From: Marinobacter sediminicola
GTDB taxonomy: Bacteria > Pseudomonadota > Gammaproteobacteria > Pseudomonadales > Oleiphilaceae
Assembly: GCF_031157525.1 (NCBI RefSeq)
Contig: NZ_JAVIXR010000009.1
Coordinates: 1 to 64,000 of the forward strand
Length of the DNA: 64,000 bases
Reading direction: 5' to 3'
Shown: positions 34,333 to 44,687 of the stretch, piece after piece
Numbering within the stretch: position 1 is the stretch's first letter
How the letters are laid out: every line of letters starts with the position of its first letter
The notes under the pieces: generated by a model
Told to the model about the DNA's origin: nothing
Seen by the model: the letters and a program-made list of their open reading frames with translations, nothing else
Database searches by the model: none
Translations under genes and position numbers: made by a program

Positions 34333-35958
34333 TTAGCCAACAAACATCTTCTTCGCAAGCGGGATGCCTTTCAAACCGCTTACGGCAACGGTTGTCAGCA
34401 AACCACCTAGCATGGCGCCCACTACTCCGGCAGTCATGATGTCCTGGCCGGTGAGGTACAGGCCGGGTATGCGGGTCTTGGGCTTTAGCCAGTCCTGCTC
34501 GAAGCGGTCGGGAGTATGGTCCAGGCCATAGATTTCACCTTCGCTGTAGCGGCAGAAATAGTCTGTGGACAGGGGCGTGGATAGCTCGTAGTAATCCACT
34601 TTGCCTTCCAGATGCGGGAACTTCTCATAGAGCTTCGCAAGCAGGCGCTGGGCGTACTCTTCCTTCTTGGCTTCATAGTCTTCACCGCGCTTGCCCCAAG
34701 GCTTGTCCGCCCACTCCTCGTACCACTTGAAGGGGCCGGGTGCCACAATCTCAATGGTGGCGCGGCCAGGGTAGCGCTCCAGAAAGCTGGGGTCTTTCGC
34801 TGAGGGGAAGGAAATATAGGTCAGCGAAATATCGTTGTTCTCCGGATCTTCCTCGAAGTCTTTCACATGCTTTTCGTAGTCTGTGCCGGGGTAAATCCAA
34901 TAGTTGGTTTTCGGCAGGCCTAAGTTCTCTGCAGTATCTTCCAGGCCGATGTACAAGCAATTGCTGGCCATGGAACGCTTAACGGTTTTCAGTTTGTCCT
35001 GATAGTAGTCCCATTCAGGCGCGTCTTGTGGCAGCAACTTGTTGAAGGTGTTGAATACGCCTGCGTTGCTGATGACCAGTGGCGAGCGAATCTCTGCACC
35101 GTCGGCCATGCGAACGCCCACGGCTTTGCCTTTCTCGATGAGAATCTCGGTCACATCCGCGTAGGTAAAGACTTCACCGCCGCTTTGCTGAACTACCGGG
35201 ATAATGGTCTTGGCCATTTCAGAGGCGCCACCAATCGGATAGTAGCCGCCGTGCAGGTAATGGCGGGCGATGAGTGAGTGAACAATGAAGCTGGATTGGG
35301 CGGGTGGCAGGCCGTTGTCGCCCCACTGGCCGGTAAGCACGGCAATCAGCTCCTGGTTGCTGGTGATGCCTTCAAGTACTTCGCGGGTCGGCTTGTTAAG
35401 GAACTCTGGCGCCTTACGTTTTGCCAGCATGCTTAGTGGTCCAAGAGCCAGGCTTGGCAGTACTTTGGCCAGAACAACCGCCGGCATGGCTTTGGATACC
35501 TGGCGCAGATAACCCAGGTAGGTGTCGATGGCCTTTTCTTCTTCCGGGAAGGCTTTCACCAGCTCGGCACGGAATTCCTCGGGGCCGGCAACCAGATCCA
35601 CATACTTTTCGCCGATGTAGATACGGTCGTAGTTGGCGTCCATTGGCGCCCACTTCAACTGACTGTCAGTGATATGGTCAAACAACCGCTTGCCCAGTGT
35701 GTGGTCTGCGCCCATGTCACCAATGTAGTGCACGCCCACATCCCATTCGTACCCGTTGCGATCGTAGCTGTGGGTGAATCCGCCGGCGGTGTAGTGCTGT
35801 TCAAGAACGAGCACCTTTTTGCCCATCTTGCTCATGCAAGCAGCTGCGGTCAGGCCGCCGATGCCGGAGCCAATGATGATGGCATCGTAAGGGCCGTCCA
35901 GGCGTTTTTCACGATAACGTTTGCCAACGCGGAGGGTGCTGGGTTTTGGGCTGCTCAT
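34333..35958 (-). CDS. FAD-dependent retinol 13,14-saturase/phytoene desaturase-like oxidoreductase
   Basis: A protein of 541 residues. Rossmann FAD motif DAIIIGSGIGGLTAAACM at residues ~24-41, followed by VLVLEQHYTAGGFTHSYDR and WDVGVHYIGD, typical of the retinol saturase/carotenoid isomerase group. A C-terminal GLYLTGQDIMTAGVVGAMLG closes the FAD site. Members saturate or isomerise double bonds of polyenes or related lipids; the substrate here is unknown. The gene is four bases downstream of a tetR gene on the same strand, so the regulator probably controls it. Confidence 0.85.
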   Translation of the reverse strand: MSSPKPSTLRVGKRYREKRLDGPYDAIIIGSGIGGLTAAACMSKMGKKVLVLEQHYTAGGFTHSYDRNGYEWDVGVHYIGDMGADHTLGKRLFDHITDSQLKWAPMDANYDRIYIGEKYVDLVAGPEEFRAELVKAFPEEEKAIDTYLGYLRQVSKAMPAVVLAKVLPSLALGPLSMLAKRKAPEFLNKPTREVLEGITSNQELIAVLTGQWGDNGLPPAQSSFIVHSLIARHYLHGGYYPIGGASEMAKTIIPVVQQSGGEVFTYADVTEILIEKGKAVGVRMADGAEIRSPLVISNAGVFNTFNKLLPQDAPEWDYYQDKLKTVKRSMASNCLYIGLEDTAENLGLPKTNYWIYPGTDYEKHVKDFEEDPENNDISLTYISFPSAKDPSFLERYPGRATIEIVAPGPFKWYEEWADKPWGKRGEDYEAKKEEYAQRLLAKLYEKFPHLEGKVDYYELSTPLSTDYFCRYSEGEIYGLDHTPDRFEQDWLKPKTRIPGLYLTGQDIMTAGVVGAMLGGLLTTVAVSGLKGIPLAKKMFVG

Positions 35959-35962
35959 TGAG

Positions 35963-36574
35963 TTAATCCTGTTGTGATTGTTGTCGGTCAGACCGGGTGC
36001 CGTCCAGCAGTAAACTGAGAACGCCTTCGGTCAACATGGGCTCGGCCTTTGCGCTGGGCAAATGACCATCGATGGTTAGTTGTGACAGGCCATGCACCAG
36101 AGACCAGGCAGCGGCTGTCATTAGTGAAACAGGGGAGGGTCTCAGATAACCCAGATCGCGGGCACGGGCTACGGTGTTTTCCAGAACCTGAAATGCCCCT
36201 TTGCCAGCAGCATCCAGGCGTGGGTGCGCCCCCATGGGTAGTACGCGGCCGCCAAACATAAGGCGATACAGGTTGGGTTCTTCTTGGGCGAAAGCTACGT
36301 ACACCAGCCCAATTTCGATCAAAGCCTTGCGCGGCAGCTCCTGATCCACCGCGCGTAGGCGATCACGCAAGGCCTCGAACCCTTCAATAGCGAGCTCTGC
36401 CAACAGCGTTTCGCGGTCTGAGAAGTGCCGGTACAGCGCTGGAGCACTGACACCGATTTGCTTGGCCAGTGCGCGCAAGCTGATGGCGGCATCCCCTTGG
36501 GTTCTGAGTATGTCCAGCGCCAGCGACTGCGCCTGGGGCTGCAGGTCACCGTGGTGGTAGGCAGGTTTCGCCAT
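35963..36574 (-). CDS. TetR/AcrR-family regulator
   Basis: A protein of 203 residues. The N-terminal helix-turn-helix reads ISLRALAKQIGVSAPALYRHFSDRETLLAEL (residues ~31-61 in part shown), and the rest is the helical ligand-binding domain with a WHG-type C-terminal half (AAAWSLVHGLSQL). First gene of a two-gene operon with the flavoprotein. A 37-bp nested palindrome is 19 bp upstream of the ATG and is the probable autoregulatory operator. Confidence 0.9.
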   Translation of the reverse strand: MAKPAYHHGDLQPQAQSLALDILRTQGDAAISLRALAKQIGVSAPALYRHFSDRETLLAELAIEGFEALRDRLRAVDQELPRKALIEIGLVYVAFAQEEPNLYRLMFGGRVLPMGAHPRLDAAGKGAFQVLENTVARARDLGYLRPSPVSLMTAAAWSLVHGLSQLTIDGHLPSAKAEPMLTEGVLSLLLDGTRSDRQQSQQD

Positions 36575-36592
36575 GGGTATTCATGCTCTCGA

Positions 36593-36629
36593 ATGTTATC
36601 GGTGGTAACAATGTTACTGGTGATAACAT
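36593..36629. promoter_or_regulatory. Nested palindromic operator upstream of the tetR gene
   Basis: Outer arms ATGTTATC (36593-36600) and GATAACAT (36622-36629), inner arms GTAAC (36605-36609) and GTTAC (36613-36617), all centred on the same AAT. Perfect symmetry at both levels fits binding of two TetR dimers or one long site. Confidence 0.75.
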
Positions 36630-36667
36630 CATGAAATTGAGCAGCAGTCAAACAGATTTTGGCGGGT

Positions 36668-36708
36668 AAAAAAAAGCCCCGGTGCTCAGCTAAGGAGAAC
36701 CGGGGCTT
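36668..36708 (-). terminator. Rho-independent terminator of the liu operon
   Basis: On the minus strand AAGCCCCGGT pairs with ACCGGGGCTT around a 15-base loop, then a run of eight Ts (As at 36668-36675). It lies 18 bp after the acyl-CoA synthetase stop and closes the operon starting at liuR. Confidence 0.88.
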
Positions 36709-36725
36709 GCGATTGCCTGGGGCTT

Positions 36726-38411
36726 TTACTTCAGCCCGAATTCCTCAATGGAAATCTCGCGCATTTTAAACTTCTGAATCTTACCGGTGACGGTCATCGG
36801 GAATTCTTCCACGAACTTGTAGTTCCGGGGGATTTTGAAGTGGGCGATCTTGCCTTTGCAGAATGCAATCAAGTCGTCTGCACTTACCGGCTCTGCCTCT
36901 GGGCGCAGCTTTACCCAGGCGATCAAATCTTCGCCATAGGTCTCGTGCGGAATACCCGTTACCTGGACCTCCTCAATGGATGGGTGGCTGTACAGAAATT
37001 CCTCAACCTCTTTCGGGTAGATGTTTTCACCACCACGAATCACCATATCTTTGATACGACCAACGATTTGCACATAGCCTTCGTCGTCCATAGTGGCCAG
37101 ATCACCGGTGTGCATCCAGCCGGAGTCGTCGATGGCTTCGCGGGTCTTCTCTTCATTATTCCAGTACTTCAGCATCACGCTGTAACCGCGAGTGCAGAGC
37201 TCCCCAATCTCGCCCCGGGGCAAGACGTTTCCGGTTCCCGGGTCGACAATCTTGGTTTCCAGATGGGGCTGGGTACGGCCAACGGTGGTTACCTGCTTCT
37301 CGAAGGGATCGAGAGAGCTGGTTTGGGTAGACACAGGGCTGGTTTCGGTCATGCCGTAGGCAATCTGAACCTCCTTCATGTGCATCTTGGTGTTGACCTT
37401 CTTCATCACCTCCGCGGGGCAGATGGAGCCGGCCATTATGCCCGTGCGCAGCGTGGACAGGTCGTAGGAATCAAATTCCGGCTCGGCCAGTTCTGCTATG
37501 AACATGGTGGGTACGCCGTAGAGCGCTGTGGCCTTCTCCTGATGCACTGCTTGCAGCACGGCTTTTGGGTCAAAGCCTTCGCCCGGGTAAATCATGGTGG
37601 AGCCGTGGGTAATGCAGCCAAGGTTGCCCATGACCATGCCAAAGCAGTGGTAGAGGGGGACTGGAATAACCAGTCGATCCTTCTCTGTCAGGCGCTGGCT
37701 TTCACCCACAAAAAACCCATTGTTCAGGATGTTGTGGTGGGTGAGGGTCGCGCCTTTGGGGTTGCCGGTGGTGCCTGAGGTGAACTGGATATTGATGGGG
37801 TCGTCGAACTGAAGCTGGCTTTGCACCTTGTCTACTTCATCCTGACTAACTTCACTGGCAAGGCTCACAAACTCCGCCCAGCTCCACATGCCAGCGTGTT
37901 TTTCCGTATCCAGATTGATCACTGCACGAAGATCAGAAACTCGCTGGGCTTTGATTTTGCCAGGGGTGCTCGCTTTCAACTCCGGTGCCAGTTCATAAAG
38001 TGTTTGGCGGTAATTTGAGGCTTTAAAGGTATCTGCAGTGACCAATACGCTGATGCTCGCCAGATTCATGGCGTATTCCAGTTCGTGCAGGCCGTAGGCA
38101 GGGTTGATGTTGACCAGAATGGCGCCCACCTTGGCGGTGGCGAATTGGGTCACCGTCCACTCGTAGCGGTTGGGCGCCCAAATGCCTACGCGGTCACCGC
38201 GTTCTACGCCGATGGCGAGAAAGGCACATGCTGCTTCATTAACCCGTGCGACGAACTCCTTGTAAGTCCAGCGGATGTCCTGGTGCAGGCATACCAGGGC
38301 TTCGGTATTTGGGAATTTAGCGGCGGTGCGGTCAAGCATCTCGCCGATGGTCATGCCCAGCAGCGGCGTGTTGGAGGTACCGCTGGTGTAGCTTGGTAGA
38401 GTCTGTTTCAT
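36726..38411 (-). CDS. Medium/long-chain acyl-CoA synthetase (AMP-binding), liu operon
   Basis: A protein of 561 residues from the ATG at 38411 (GGAGG upstream; the open frame extends 34 codons further without support). P-loop-like [17 protein letters not shown], then [10 protein letters not shown] and the hinge region [21 protein letters not shown] with the catalytic Lys in [11 protein letters not shown]. It activates a carboxylic acid to its CoA thioester. As the last gene of the liu operon it may activate isovalerate or short branched acids feeding LiuA; the exact chain length is not determinable from sequence. Confidence 0.88.
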   Translation of the reverse strand: MKQTLPSYTSGTSNTPLLGMTIGEMLDRTAAKFPNTEALVCLHQDIRWTYKEFVARVNEAACAFLAIGVERGDRVGIWAPNRYEWTVTQFATAKVGAILVNINPAYGLHELEYAMNLASISVLVTADTFKASNYRQTLYELAPELKASTPGKIKAQRVSDLRAVINLDTEKHAGMWSWAEFVSLASEVSQDEVDKVQSQLQFDDPINIQFTSGTTGNPKGATLTHHNILNNGFFVGESQRLTEKDRLVIPVPLYHCFGMVMGNLGCITHGSTMIYPGEGFDPKAVLQAVHQEKATALYGVPTMFIAELAEPEFDSYDLSTLRTGIMAGSICPAEVMKKVNTKMHMKEVQIAYGMTETSPVSTQTSSLDPFEKQVTTVGRTQPHLETKIVDPGTGNVLPRGEIGELCTRGYSVMLKYWNNEEKTREAIDDSGWMHTGDLATMDDEGYVQIVGRIKDMVIRGGENIYPKEVEEFLYSHPSIEEVQVTGIPHETYGEDLIAWVKLRPEAEPVSADDLIAFCKGKIAHFKIPRNYKFVEEFPMTVTGKIQKFKMREISIEEFGLK

Positions 38412-38463
38412 TGGGCCGCCTCCGGTTGTTTTTGTGGTCGAGGTCCGGGATTGTTCAAGCCGG

Positions 38464-39042
38464 TTATCGGCTTTGGCTGTGGTACTCGGGATTTGGGCGC
38501 ATGTCACTGGCAATGGCGACGCGGTTGGTCATGTTGTAAAAGCCCACAAGCTGGCTCAGATCCCAGATGGCACGATCGCTGAAACCTGCGTCTCTTAATG
38601 CTTGTACATCATCTTCGGTAACCGTTGCCGGGGTGCGGGTAAGCAGCGACGCAAAGTCGAGCATGGCACGCTGGCGCTTATCCAGCCTTGCTGTGCGGTA
38701 ATTCATCACCAAATGCTCTCCCAACGTGGGATCGCCGCTCATAACCCGCACGGCTGCACCGTGAGCGACCAGGCAGTAGAAGCATTTGTTCTCTGACGAG
38801 ACCACTACGGCGATCATTTCCCGCTCCAGCTTGCTGAGTTCGCTCTCACCCATCATCAACTCGTTGTAGAGACGCGAAAAACCATCCAGCTGCTTCAGGT
38901 TATGGGTAAAAACTGTCAACACATTGGGAACCATGCCCAGCTTCTCAATACAGATATTGAAGTAGCTTTTGACATCCTCCGGCAGGTCTTTCATGTCGGG
39001 AATATCGAGATCCAACGCGATCAAATCTTTTTTGTTATCCAT
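38464..39042 (-). CDS. Peroxidase-related protein (AhpD/carboxymuconolactone decarboxylase-like)
   Basis: A protein of 192 residues with the AhpD-type active-site motif: [18 protein letters not shown], a CxxC followed by His. The surrounding all-helical sequence ([17 protein letters not shown]) matches the 'uncharacterised peroxidase-related enzyme' branch. It lies nine bases after liuE and 52 before the acyl-CoA synthetase, inside the liu operon, perhaps handling peroxides formed by the acyl-CoA dehydrogenase. That role is inferred. Confidence 0.85.
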   Translation of the reverse strand: MDNKKDLIALDLDIPDMKDLPEDVKSYFNICIEKLGMVPNVLTVFTHNLKQLDGFSRLYNELMMGESELSKLEREMIAVVVSSENKCFYCLVAHGAAVRVMSGDPTLGEHLVMNYRTARLDKRQRAMLDFASLLTRTPATVTEDDVQALRDAGFSDRAIWDLSQLVGFYNMTNRVAIASDMRPNPEYHSQSR

Positions 39043-39051
39043 GCCAGATCC

Positions 39052-39951
39052 TTAAGGTTGAAGAGCTTGGCCCACTTTTGAGCCGTTGTGTCGGTTGAGC
39101 ACGTTGCTGATCCATCGGCCAGTGGCCACAAGCCTGTCCAGGTCTACGCCCGTGCTGATGCCAAGGCCGTTGAGCATATAGAGAACGTCTTCAGTGGCGA
39201 CGTTGCCGGAAGCGCCCTTGGCATAGGGGCAGCCGCCAAGGCCGGCCACTGAGGCGTCAAAAACTGCGACGCCTTCTTCCAGTACTGCATAGAGATTTGC
39301 CAACGCCTGTCCGTAGGTGTCGTGAAAGTGAGCCGCCACGTGCTCCACGGGTACGTGTTTGGTGACTGCCTCAAGCATGCGCTTGGCTTTCAGTGGCGTA
39401 CCAACGCCAATGGTGTCGCCCAGTGAGATTTCATAGCAGCCCATGTCGGCCAGATCTTTGGCCACCTTTGCTACCTGTTCTGGAGAAATTTCTCCCTCGT
39501 AGGGGCATCCCAGTACTGTAGAAACATAACCACGTACCGGGATCTTGTGCTTCTGAGCTGCTTCAACCACAGGCAGGAAGCGCTCCAGACTTTCTGCAAT
39601 AGAGCAGTTAATGTTCTTCTGGCTGAAGGATTCTGAGGCTGCAGCGAATACCGCCACTTCGTCGACGCCCGCCGCCAGAGCATTCTCAAAACCTCTGAGG
39701 TTTGGGGTGAGCACCGAGTAACGAACGCCGGCTTTGCGCTTGATGCCCGCCATCACTTCAGCGGCATCGCCCATTTGCGGCACCCATTTTGGTGACACAA
39801 AGCTGGCGGATTCGATGTGGGTGAGGCCGCAATCTGCAAGCCGTTCGATCAGCCCGGTTTTTATGTCTGTGGCGATCACCGGGCCCGACTCGTTCTGCAG
39901 GCCGTCCCGGGGACTCATTTCAACCAGTCGCGCCTGTATGGGAAAGGCCAT
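39052..39951 (-). CDS. liuE: Hydroxymethylglutaryl-CoA lyase
   Basis: A protein of 299 residues. RDGLQNESG near the N-terminus binds the divalent metal and substrate, [13 protein letters not shown] supplies metal-binding His, and the HMG-CoA lyase signature [14 protein letters not shown] holds the catalytic Cys. Cleaves HMG-CoA to acetyl-CoA and acetoacetate, the last step of leucine degradation. Its ATG overlaps the liuD stop (TAATG). Confidence 0.95.
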   Translation of the reverse strand: MAFPIQARLVEMSPRDGLQNESGPVIATDIKTGLIERLADCGLTHIESASFVSPKWVPQMGDAAEVMAGIKRKAGVRYSVLTPNLRGFENALAAGVDEVAVFAAASESFSQKNINCSIAESLERFLPVVEAAQKHKIPVRGYVSTVLGCPYEGEISPEQVAKVAKDLADMGCYEISLGDTIGVGTPLKAKRMLEAVTKHVPVEHVAAHFHDTYGQALANLYAVLEEGVAVFDASVAGLGGCPYAKGASGNVATEDVLYMLNGLGISTGVDLDRLVATGRWISNVLNRHNGSKVGQALQP

Positions 39952-41954
39952 TAGCCTGCCTCCTCACTGTCTGACTCGTTGATCTCAATAGCAATCAGCT
40001 CCGCGCCTTCTGAAACCTGCTCACCTTCGGCGAAGAAGATTTCGCTGACCACGCCGTCTGCCGGAGCCTTGATGGCATGCTCCATCTTCATGGCTTCCAT
40101 GATGACCAGAGTTTGGCCGGCTGTAACCGTGTCGCCCACCTTGGCCTGTACCGCCACAATTGCGCCGTTCATGGGTGCCGTCAGGCCGCCCTCCGGAGCC
40201 ATGTCTTCTGACGCGTAGTTTTCCTGGTAGAGGATGCACTGGAAGGTGTCACCTTCGTAGAAGAGCACGAGCTGGTCATTGTGCAAGTTGCCGTGAATGC
40301 TGATCCTGTGGCCATCGACCACCGCCTGAAGAGCGTCGTCTTCAAGCTTTGCGGTGAGGTTGTATTCGCTGCCATCCACGGACACTTGGTAGCGATCATC
40401 CTTTTCCAGAATTTTCAGCTCGTGTATCTCGTCGCCTACCTGCAACTGCAGGGGCTGGGCGTATTCCGAGTTCAGGCGCCAGCTGTTGCGACGACCGAAT
40501 GGCGACCAGGGATCGGTGCTCACAGACTCGACGGATTTGCGTTTTTCCAATACAAAACCAGCAGCCAGCACCAGCGCTTTATGGGTATCGAGTTTCGATT
40601 TCGGGAACAGCAATTCCCGGTGGCTGTCGATAAAGCCGGTTGTCAGGTCGGCTTCCCGGAAGGGTTGTGAGTCGGCCAGCGCGTGCAGGAAGCGGATGTT
40701 GGTTTTCACCCCGGCAATCCGATAATGCTCCAGAGCCTGAACCATGCGGTTGATGGCCTGCTCACGGGTTTCGTCCCACACGATCAGTTTGGCGATCATT
40801 GGGTCGTAATGAATGCTGATTTCATCACCTTCGATCACCCCGGTATCGACCCGCACATGGGCGCTTTCGTCAGGCGTGCTCAGGTAACGCAGGTTGCCGG
40901 TGGCAGGCAGGAAATCCTGATCCGGGTCTTCAGCATAAATGCGGGCTTCCAGGGCATGGCCACGGGTTTTCACCTGTGACTGTTCCAGCGGCAGGGGCTC
41001 ACGCCAAGCAACTTTCAACTGCCATTCCACCAAGTCCTGGCCGGTCACCATTTCGGTCACCGGGTGCTCTACCTGCAGGCGGGTGTTCATTTCCATGAAG
41101 AAGAAGGAACCGTCCACATCGTAGAGAAACTCTACGGTGCCGGCGCCTACGTAGTTGATCGCCTGGGCCGCTTTTACAGCAGCATCGCCCATGGCTTTGC
41201 GGGTTTCTTCGCTCAGGCCCGGTGCCGGGGCTTCTTCCAGAACTTTCTGGTGACGACGCTGAACCGAGCAGTCGCGCTCGGCCAGATACACGCCGTTGCC
41301 GCTTTGGTCACAGAACACCTGGATTTCAACGTGGCGTGGCTGGGTCAGATAGCGCTCTATTAGCATGTCCGGGTTGCCGAAGGCGTTCTTTGCTTCGCGC
41401 TTGGCAGCGGCCAGAGCATCATCAAACTCACCGATGTTCTCCACTACCCGCATGCCTTTACCACCGCCACCGGCGACGGCTTTCAGCAGTAGCGGGAAGC
41501 CGCATTTTTCAGCCTCGACACGCAGGGTTTCGGGACTCTGGTCGTCGCCGTGATAGCCAGGCACCAAGGGTACGCCGGCTTTTTCCATGATGGCTTTGGC
41601 AGCGGATTTAGAGCCCATGGCTGCAATGGCTGAAGACGGTGGGCCGATGAATACGATGCCGTTGGCCTCACAGGCTTCGGCAAATCCGGTGTTCTCGGAA
41701 AGAAAACCGTAGCCTGGGTGGATAGCCTGTGCGCCACTCTGCTTGGCAATCTCAATGATTTTGTCACTACGCAGATAGCTTTCTGAGCTTGGCGCCGGGC
41801 CAATGTGGAAGGCTTCGTCTGCCATGGAAACGTGGAGGGCGTTGGCGTCTGCATCGGAATAAACAGCGACGCAGCGGATACCCATGCGGTGTGCGGTCTG
41901 GATAATCCGGCAGGCGATTTCGCCCCGGTTGGCAATAAGGATTTTGCTGAACAT
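39951..41954 (-). CDS. liuD: Methylcrotonyl-CoA carboxylase, biotin-carrying alpha subunit
   Basis: A protein of 667 residues: biotin carboxylase domain ([17 protein letters not shown] at the start; [13 protein letters not shown] loop; [14 protein letters not shown]), a BT-type linker, and a C-terminal biotinyl domain with the modified Lys in [15 protein letters not shown]. With LiuB it carboxylates 3-methylcrotonyl-CoA. One base after the liuC stop. Confidence 0.96.
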   Translation of the reverse strand: MFSKILIANRGEIACRIIQTAHRMGIRCVAVYSDADANALHVSMADEAFHIGPAPSSESYLRSDKIIEIAKQSGAQAIHPGYGFLSENTGFAEACEANGIVFIGPPSSAIAAMGSKSAAKAIMEKAGVPLVPGYHGDDQSPETLRVEAEKCGFPLLLKAVAGGGGKGMRVVENIGEFDDALAAAKREAKNAFGNPDMLIERYLTQPRHVEIQVFCDQSGNGVYLAERDCSVQRRHQKVLEEAPAPGLSEETRKAMGDAAVKAAQAINYVGAGTVEFLYDVDGSFFFMEMNTRLQVEHPVTEMVTGQDLVEWQLKVAWREPLPLEQSQVKTRGHALEARIYAEDPDQDFLPATGNLRYLSTPDESAHVRVDTGVIEGDEISIHYDPMIAKLIVWDETREQAINRMVQALEHYRIAGVKTNIRFLHALADSQPFREADLTTGFIDSHRELLFPKSKLDTHKALVLAAGFVLEKRKSVESVSTDPWSPFGRRNSWRLNSEYAQPLQLQVGDEIHELKILEKDDRYQVSVDGSEYNLTAKLEDDALQAVVDGHRISIHGNLHNDQLVLFYEGDTFQCILYQENYASEDMAPEGGLTAPMNGAIVAVQAKVGDTVTAGQTLVIMEAMKMEHAIKAPADGVVSEIFFAEGEQVSEGAELIAIEINESDSEEAG

Positions 41955-41955
41955 A

Positions 41956-42780
41956 TCAGTTGCTCTCCGGAATCCAGTTGGCGCGGCGTTTATTTAGGAA
42001 GGCGCTTAGCCCTTCCTGACCTTCTTCGCCTACGCGAATATCAGCAATGCGGTGCGCAGTGTCGTCTATCACAGTGTTATCGATGGGCTTTTGGCTGACC
42101 GCAAACACAAGGTCTTTTGCGGCGTTCATAGCTTCCGGGCCATTCTGGGCAAGCTGCTTCAGCATCTCGTCACAACGGGCGTTCATGGCGTCAATGTCGT
42201 CGCAGACAATATGCACAAGGCCGAACTGCTCAGCCTCCCGGGCATTGAACACTTCCGCTGAAATGAAGTAGCGGCGGGCCTGTCGTTCGCCAATAGCCCG
42301 CACCACATAAGGGCTAATCACTGCGGGAATCAGGCCCAGCTTGACCTCACTCAGGCAAAAGCTGGATGTTTCTGAAGCAATCACAATGTCGCAACAGGCA
42401 GCAAGGCCGACGGCGCCACCGTAGGCTGCACCCTGAACAAGGCCGATGACGGGCTTGCTGAGATGATTGAGGCAGTCCATCAGGCGCGCGAGTTGGCGGG
42501 AGTCGTCGAGGTTTTCTTGCTGGCTGTTGTCTGCCATGCGGCGCATCCAGCCGAGGTCGGCTCCGGCGGAGAAGTGTTTACCTTCTGAGCGCAGGATGAC
42601 CACGTTGGTTTCGGCGTCGGCATTCACTTCTGTGAATGCGCTGATCAGTTGCTGGATGATCACGTCATCAAAGGCGTTGCGTTTGTCGGGACGATTCAGC
42701 ACGACTTCCGTCACGCCCTGGGCGCGACGATTGAGTAGAACGGCCGATTCCTGTTCATTCTGAACGTTGGTGTTTGTCAT
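41956..42780 (-). CDS. liuC: Methylglutaconyl-CoA hydratase
   Basis: A protein of 274 residues, crotonase fold, from the ATG at 42780 (GGGGAG upstream; a 73-codon N-terminal extension in the open frame lies within liuB). Oxyanion-hole segments EGKHFSAGADLGWM and GLVQGAAYGGAVGLAACCDI are intact. Hydrates 3-methylglutaconyl-CoA to HMG-CoA. It could also act on tiglyl-CoA for the SDR operon, which lacks its own hydratase (inference). Confidence 0.92.
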   Translation of the reverse strand: MTNTNVQNEQESAVLLNRRAQGVTEVVLNRPDKRNAFDDVIIQQLISAFTEVNADAETNVVILRSEGKHFSAGADLGWMRRMADNSQQENLDDSRQLARLMDCLNHLSKPVIGLVQGAAYGGAVGLAACCDIVIASETSSFCLSEVKLGLIPAVISPYVVRAIGERQARRYFISAEVFNAREAEQFGLVHIVCDDIDAMNARCDEMLKQLAQNGPEAMNAAKDLVFAVSQKPIDNTVIDDTAHRIADIRVGEEGQEGLSAFLNKRRANWIPESN

Positions 42781-42794
42781 GGTCGTCTCCCCGA

Positions 42795-44402
42795 TTACAT
42801 CCGGAACACGCCGAAGCGCGTGGGCTTCGCCGGCCGGTTGAGGGTGGCAGAGAGGCTGAGGGCAACCACTTCCCGGGTTTGTGCCGGGTCGATTACGCCG
42901 TCGTCCCACAATCGGGCGCTCGCGAAGTAGGGGTGGCCCTGTTCTTCGTAGGTATCGGTAATCGGCTTTTTGAACGCAGCTTCTTCCTCGGCGCTCCATT
43001 CCTGGCCTTTTCGTTCCATTCCATCACGACGAACCTGAGCCAGTACGCCAGCGGCCTGTTCGCCGCCCATTACCGAGATGCGGGCGTTTGGCCACATCCA
43101 CAGGAAATCCGGGCTGTAGGCGCGGCCACACATGCCGTAGTTGCCGGCGCCGTAGCTACCGCCGATCAGTACGGTAATCTTGGGTACGTTGGCGCAGGCC
43201 ACGGCCATGACCATTTTGGCGCCGTGCTTGGCGATGCCTTCGGCTTCGTACTTCTGGCCAACCATAAAGCCGGTAATGTTCTGCAGGAACAGCAGCGGGA
43301 TGTTGCGTTGGCAGCAGAGTTCAATGAAGTGCGCGCCTTTTTGGGCGGACTCACTGAACAAGATGCCGTTGTTGGCGATGATGCCTACGGGGTAGCCGTG
43401 TATGTGGGCAAAGCCGGTGACCAGGGTTTGGCCGTAGTAGCGTTTGAATTCGTCGAATTCGGAGCCGTCTACGGTGCGGGCAATTACATCGCGCACGTCG
43501 AAGGGTTTACGCAGGTCGGTGCCGACGATGCCGTAGATTTCGCTGGGATCGTACAGAGGTGCTTTGGGTTTGCGGATCTCTACCGGAACCGGTTTTTTGC
43601 GGTTGAGGTTGGAGACGCAGCGGCGAGCAATCTCCAGCGCGTGGGCGTCGTTTTCGGCGTAGTGATCGGCCACGCCGGAGGTTTTGCAGTGTACGTCGGC
43701 ACCGCCGAGGTCTTCTGCAGTAACGACTTCACCTGTGGCAGCTTTTACCAGGGGTGGGCCGGCCAGGAAGATGGTGCCCTGGTTGCGCACGATGATGGAT
43801 TCATCGGCCATGGCGGGCACGTAGGCGCCACCGGCGGTGCACAGGCCCATTACGACGGCAATCTGAGGGATGTCGTCGGCAGACATGCGGGCCTGGTTGT
43901 AGAAGATGCGGCCGAAGTGATCGCGGTCGGGGAAGACTTCATCTTGCCTCGGCAGGTTGGCGCCGCCGGAGTCTACCAGGTAGATGCAGGGCAGGCGGTT
44001 TTCCAGGGCGATTTCCTGGGCGCGCAGGTGTTTTTTCACCGTGAGCGGGTAGTAGCTGCCGCCTTTTACGGTGGCATCGTTGGCGATGATCATGCATTCG
44101 GTGCCGGAGACGCGGCCTACGCCGGCGATTACTCCGGCTGCGGGGACTTCTTCACCGTAGACGTTGTAGGCGGCGAATTGGCCGATTTCTAGAAACGGCG
44201 AGCCGTCGTCCAGGAGGCGGTTGATGCGGTCTCTTGGGAGTAGTTTTCCGCGGGCGATGTGGCGTTCCTGGTAGGAGGGGCCGCCGCCTTGCTGGATGGT
44301 AGAGACTTTTTCCCGCAGGTCTGCAACGGCTTCTGCCATGGCTGCCTGTTTGGCCTGAAACTCTTCAGAGCGGGGGTTTATTTTGCTTTGCAGTATCGTC
44401 AT
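42795..44402 (-). CDS. liuB: Methylcrotonyl-CoA carboxylase beta subunit
   Basis: A protein of 535 residues from the ATG at 44402 (AGGAAA upstream; the open frame runs back into the inverted-repeat element). Carboxyltransferase domains with [41 protein letters not shown] and [18 protein letters not shown]. Transfers CO2 from LiuD-biotin to 3-methylcrotonyl-CoA. A 188-bp repeat element separates it from liuA. Confidence 0.96.
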   Translation of the reverse strand: MTILQSKINPRSEEFQAKQAAMAEAVADLREKVSTIQQGGGPSYQERHIARGKLLPRDRINRLLDDGSPFLEIGQFAAYNVYGEEVPAAGVIAGVGRVSGTECMIIANDATVKGGSYYPLTVKKHLRAQEIALENRLPCIYLVDSGGANLPRQDEVFPDRDHFGRIFYNQARMSADDIPQIAVVMGLCTAGGAYVPAMADESIIVRNQGTIFLAGPPLVKAATGEVVTAEDLGGADVHCKTSGVADHYAENDAHALEIARRCVSNLNRKKPVPVEIRKPKAPLYDPSEIYGIVGTDLRKPFDVRDVIARTVDGSEFDEFKRYYGQTLVTGFAHIHGYPVGIIANNGILFSESAQKGAHFIELCCQRNIPLLFLQNITGFMVGQKYEAEGIAKHGAKMVMAVACANVPKITVLIGGSYGAGNYGMCGRAYSPDFLWMWPNARISVMGGEQAAGVLAQVRRDGMERKGQEWSAEEEAAFKKPITDTYEEQGHPYFASARLWDDGVIDPAQTREVVALSLSATLNRPAKPTRFGVFRM

Positions 44403-44430
44403 TTTTCCTGGCCTCGATTTTCGGGGCGGC

Positions 44431-44618
44431 GGGCCTGGCGGGGCGTCTTTCCGGGAAACGCTACGAGCACCCCTTGCGGGGTCCGGCCAGCAATCACAGA
44501 TTGCTGTCGTTCGGCTGCGCATGAAGCTCCGCTTCATAAACGCTTGCCTTACCCATGTGCGCTTGACTGTGGCCGTCCATGGCCACAGACATTCCCGGAA
44601 AGACGCCCCGCCAGGCCC
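44431..44618. repeat. Structured inverted-repeat element between liuA and liuB
   Basis: Perfect 27-bp terminal inverted repeats (44431-44457 and 44592-44618; ends GGGCCTGG...CCGGGAA) enclose four further perfect hairpins: 44469-44482 (ACCCC/GGGGT), 44488-44506 (CAGCAATC/GATTGCTG), 44521-44537 (ATGAAGC/GCTTCAT) and 44567-44588 (CTGTGGCC/GGCCACAG). No ORF of its own is supported. It could be a MITE-like repeat or a structured RNA in the operon's message. Confidence 0.8.
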
Positions 44619-44687
44619 TCGTCGAACTTGGGTGCTGGCCGTCCAAAACTATTTCGCTTTGGCGGGTGTCTGGATCGAAGCTACAGC

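Noticed and set aside
42774..44192. 472-codon open frame antisense to liuB
   Set aside because: Gly/Ala/Val-rich shadow of a conserved carboxylase; no start signals.
44431..44618. Insertion sequence between liuA and liuB
   Set aside because: Inverted repeats are present but no transposase reading frame fits within 188 bp and no target duplication is obvious.
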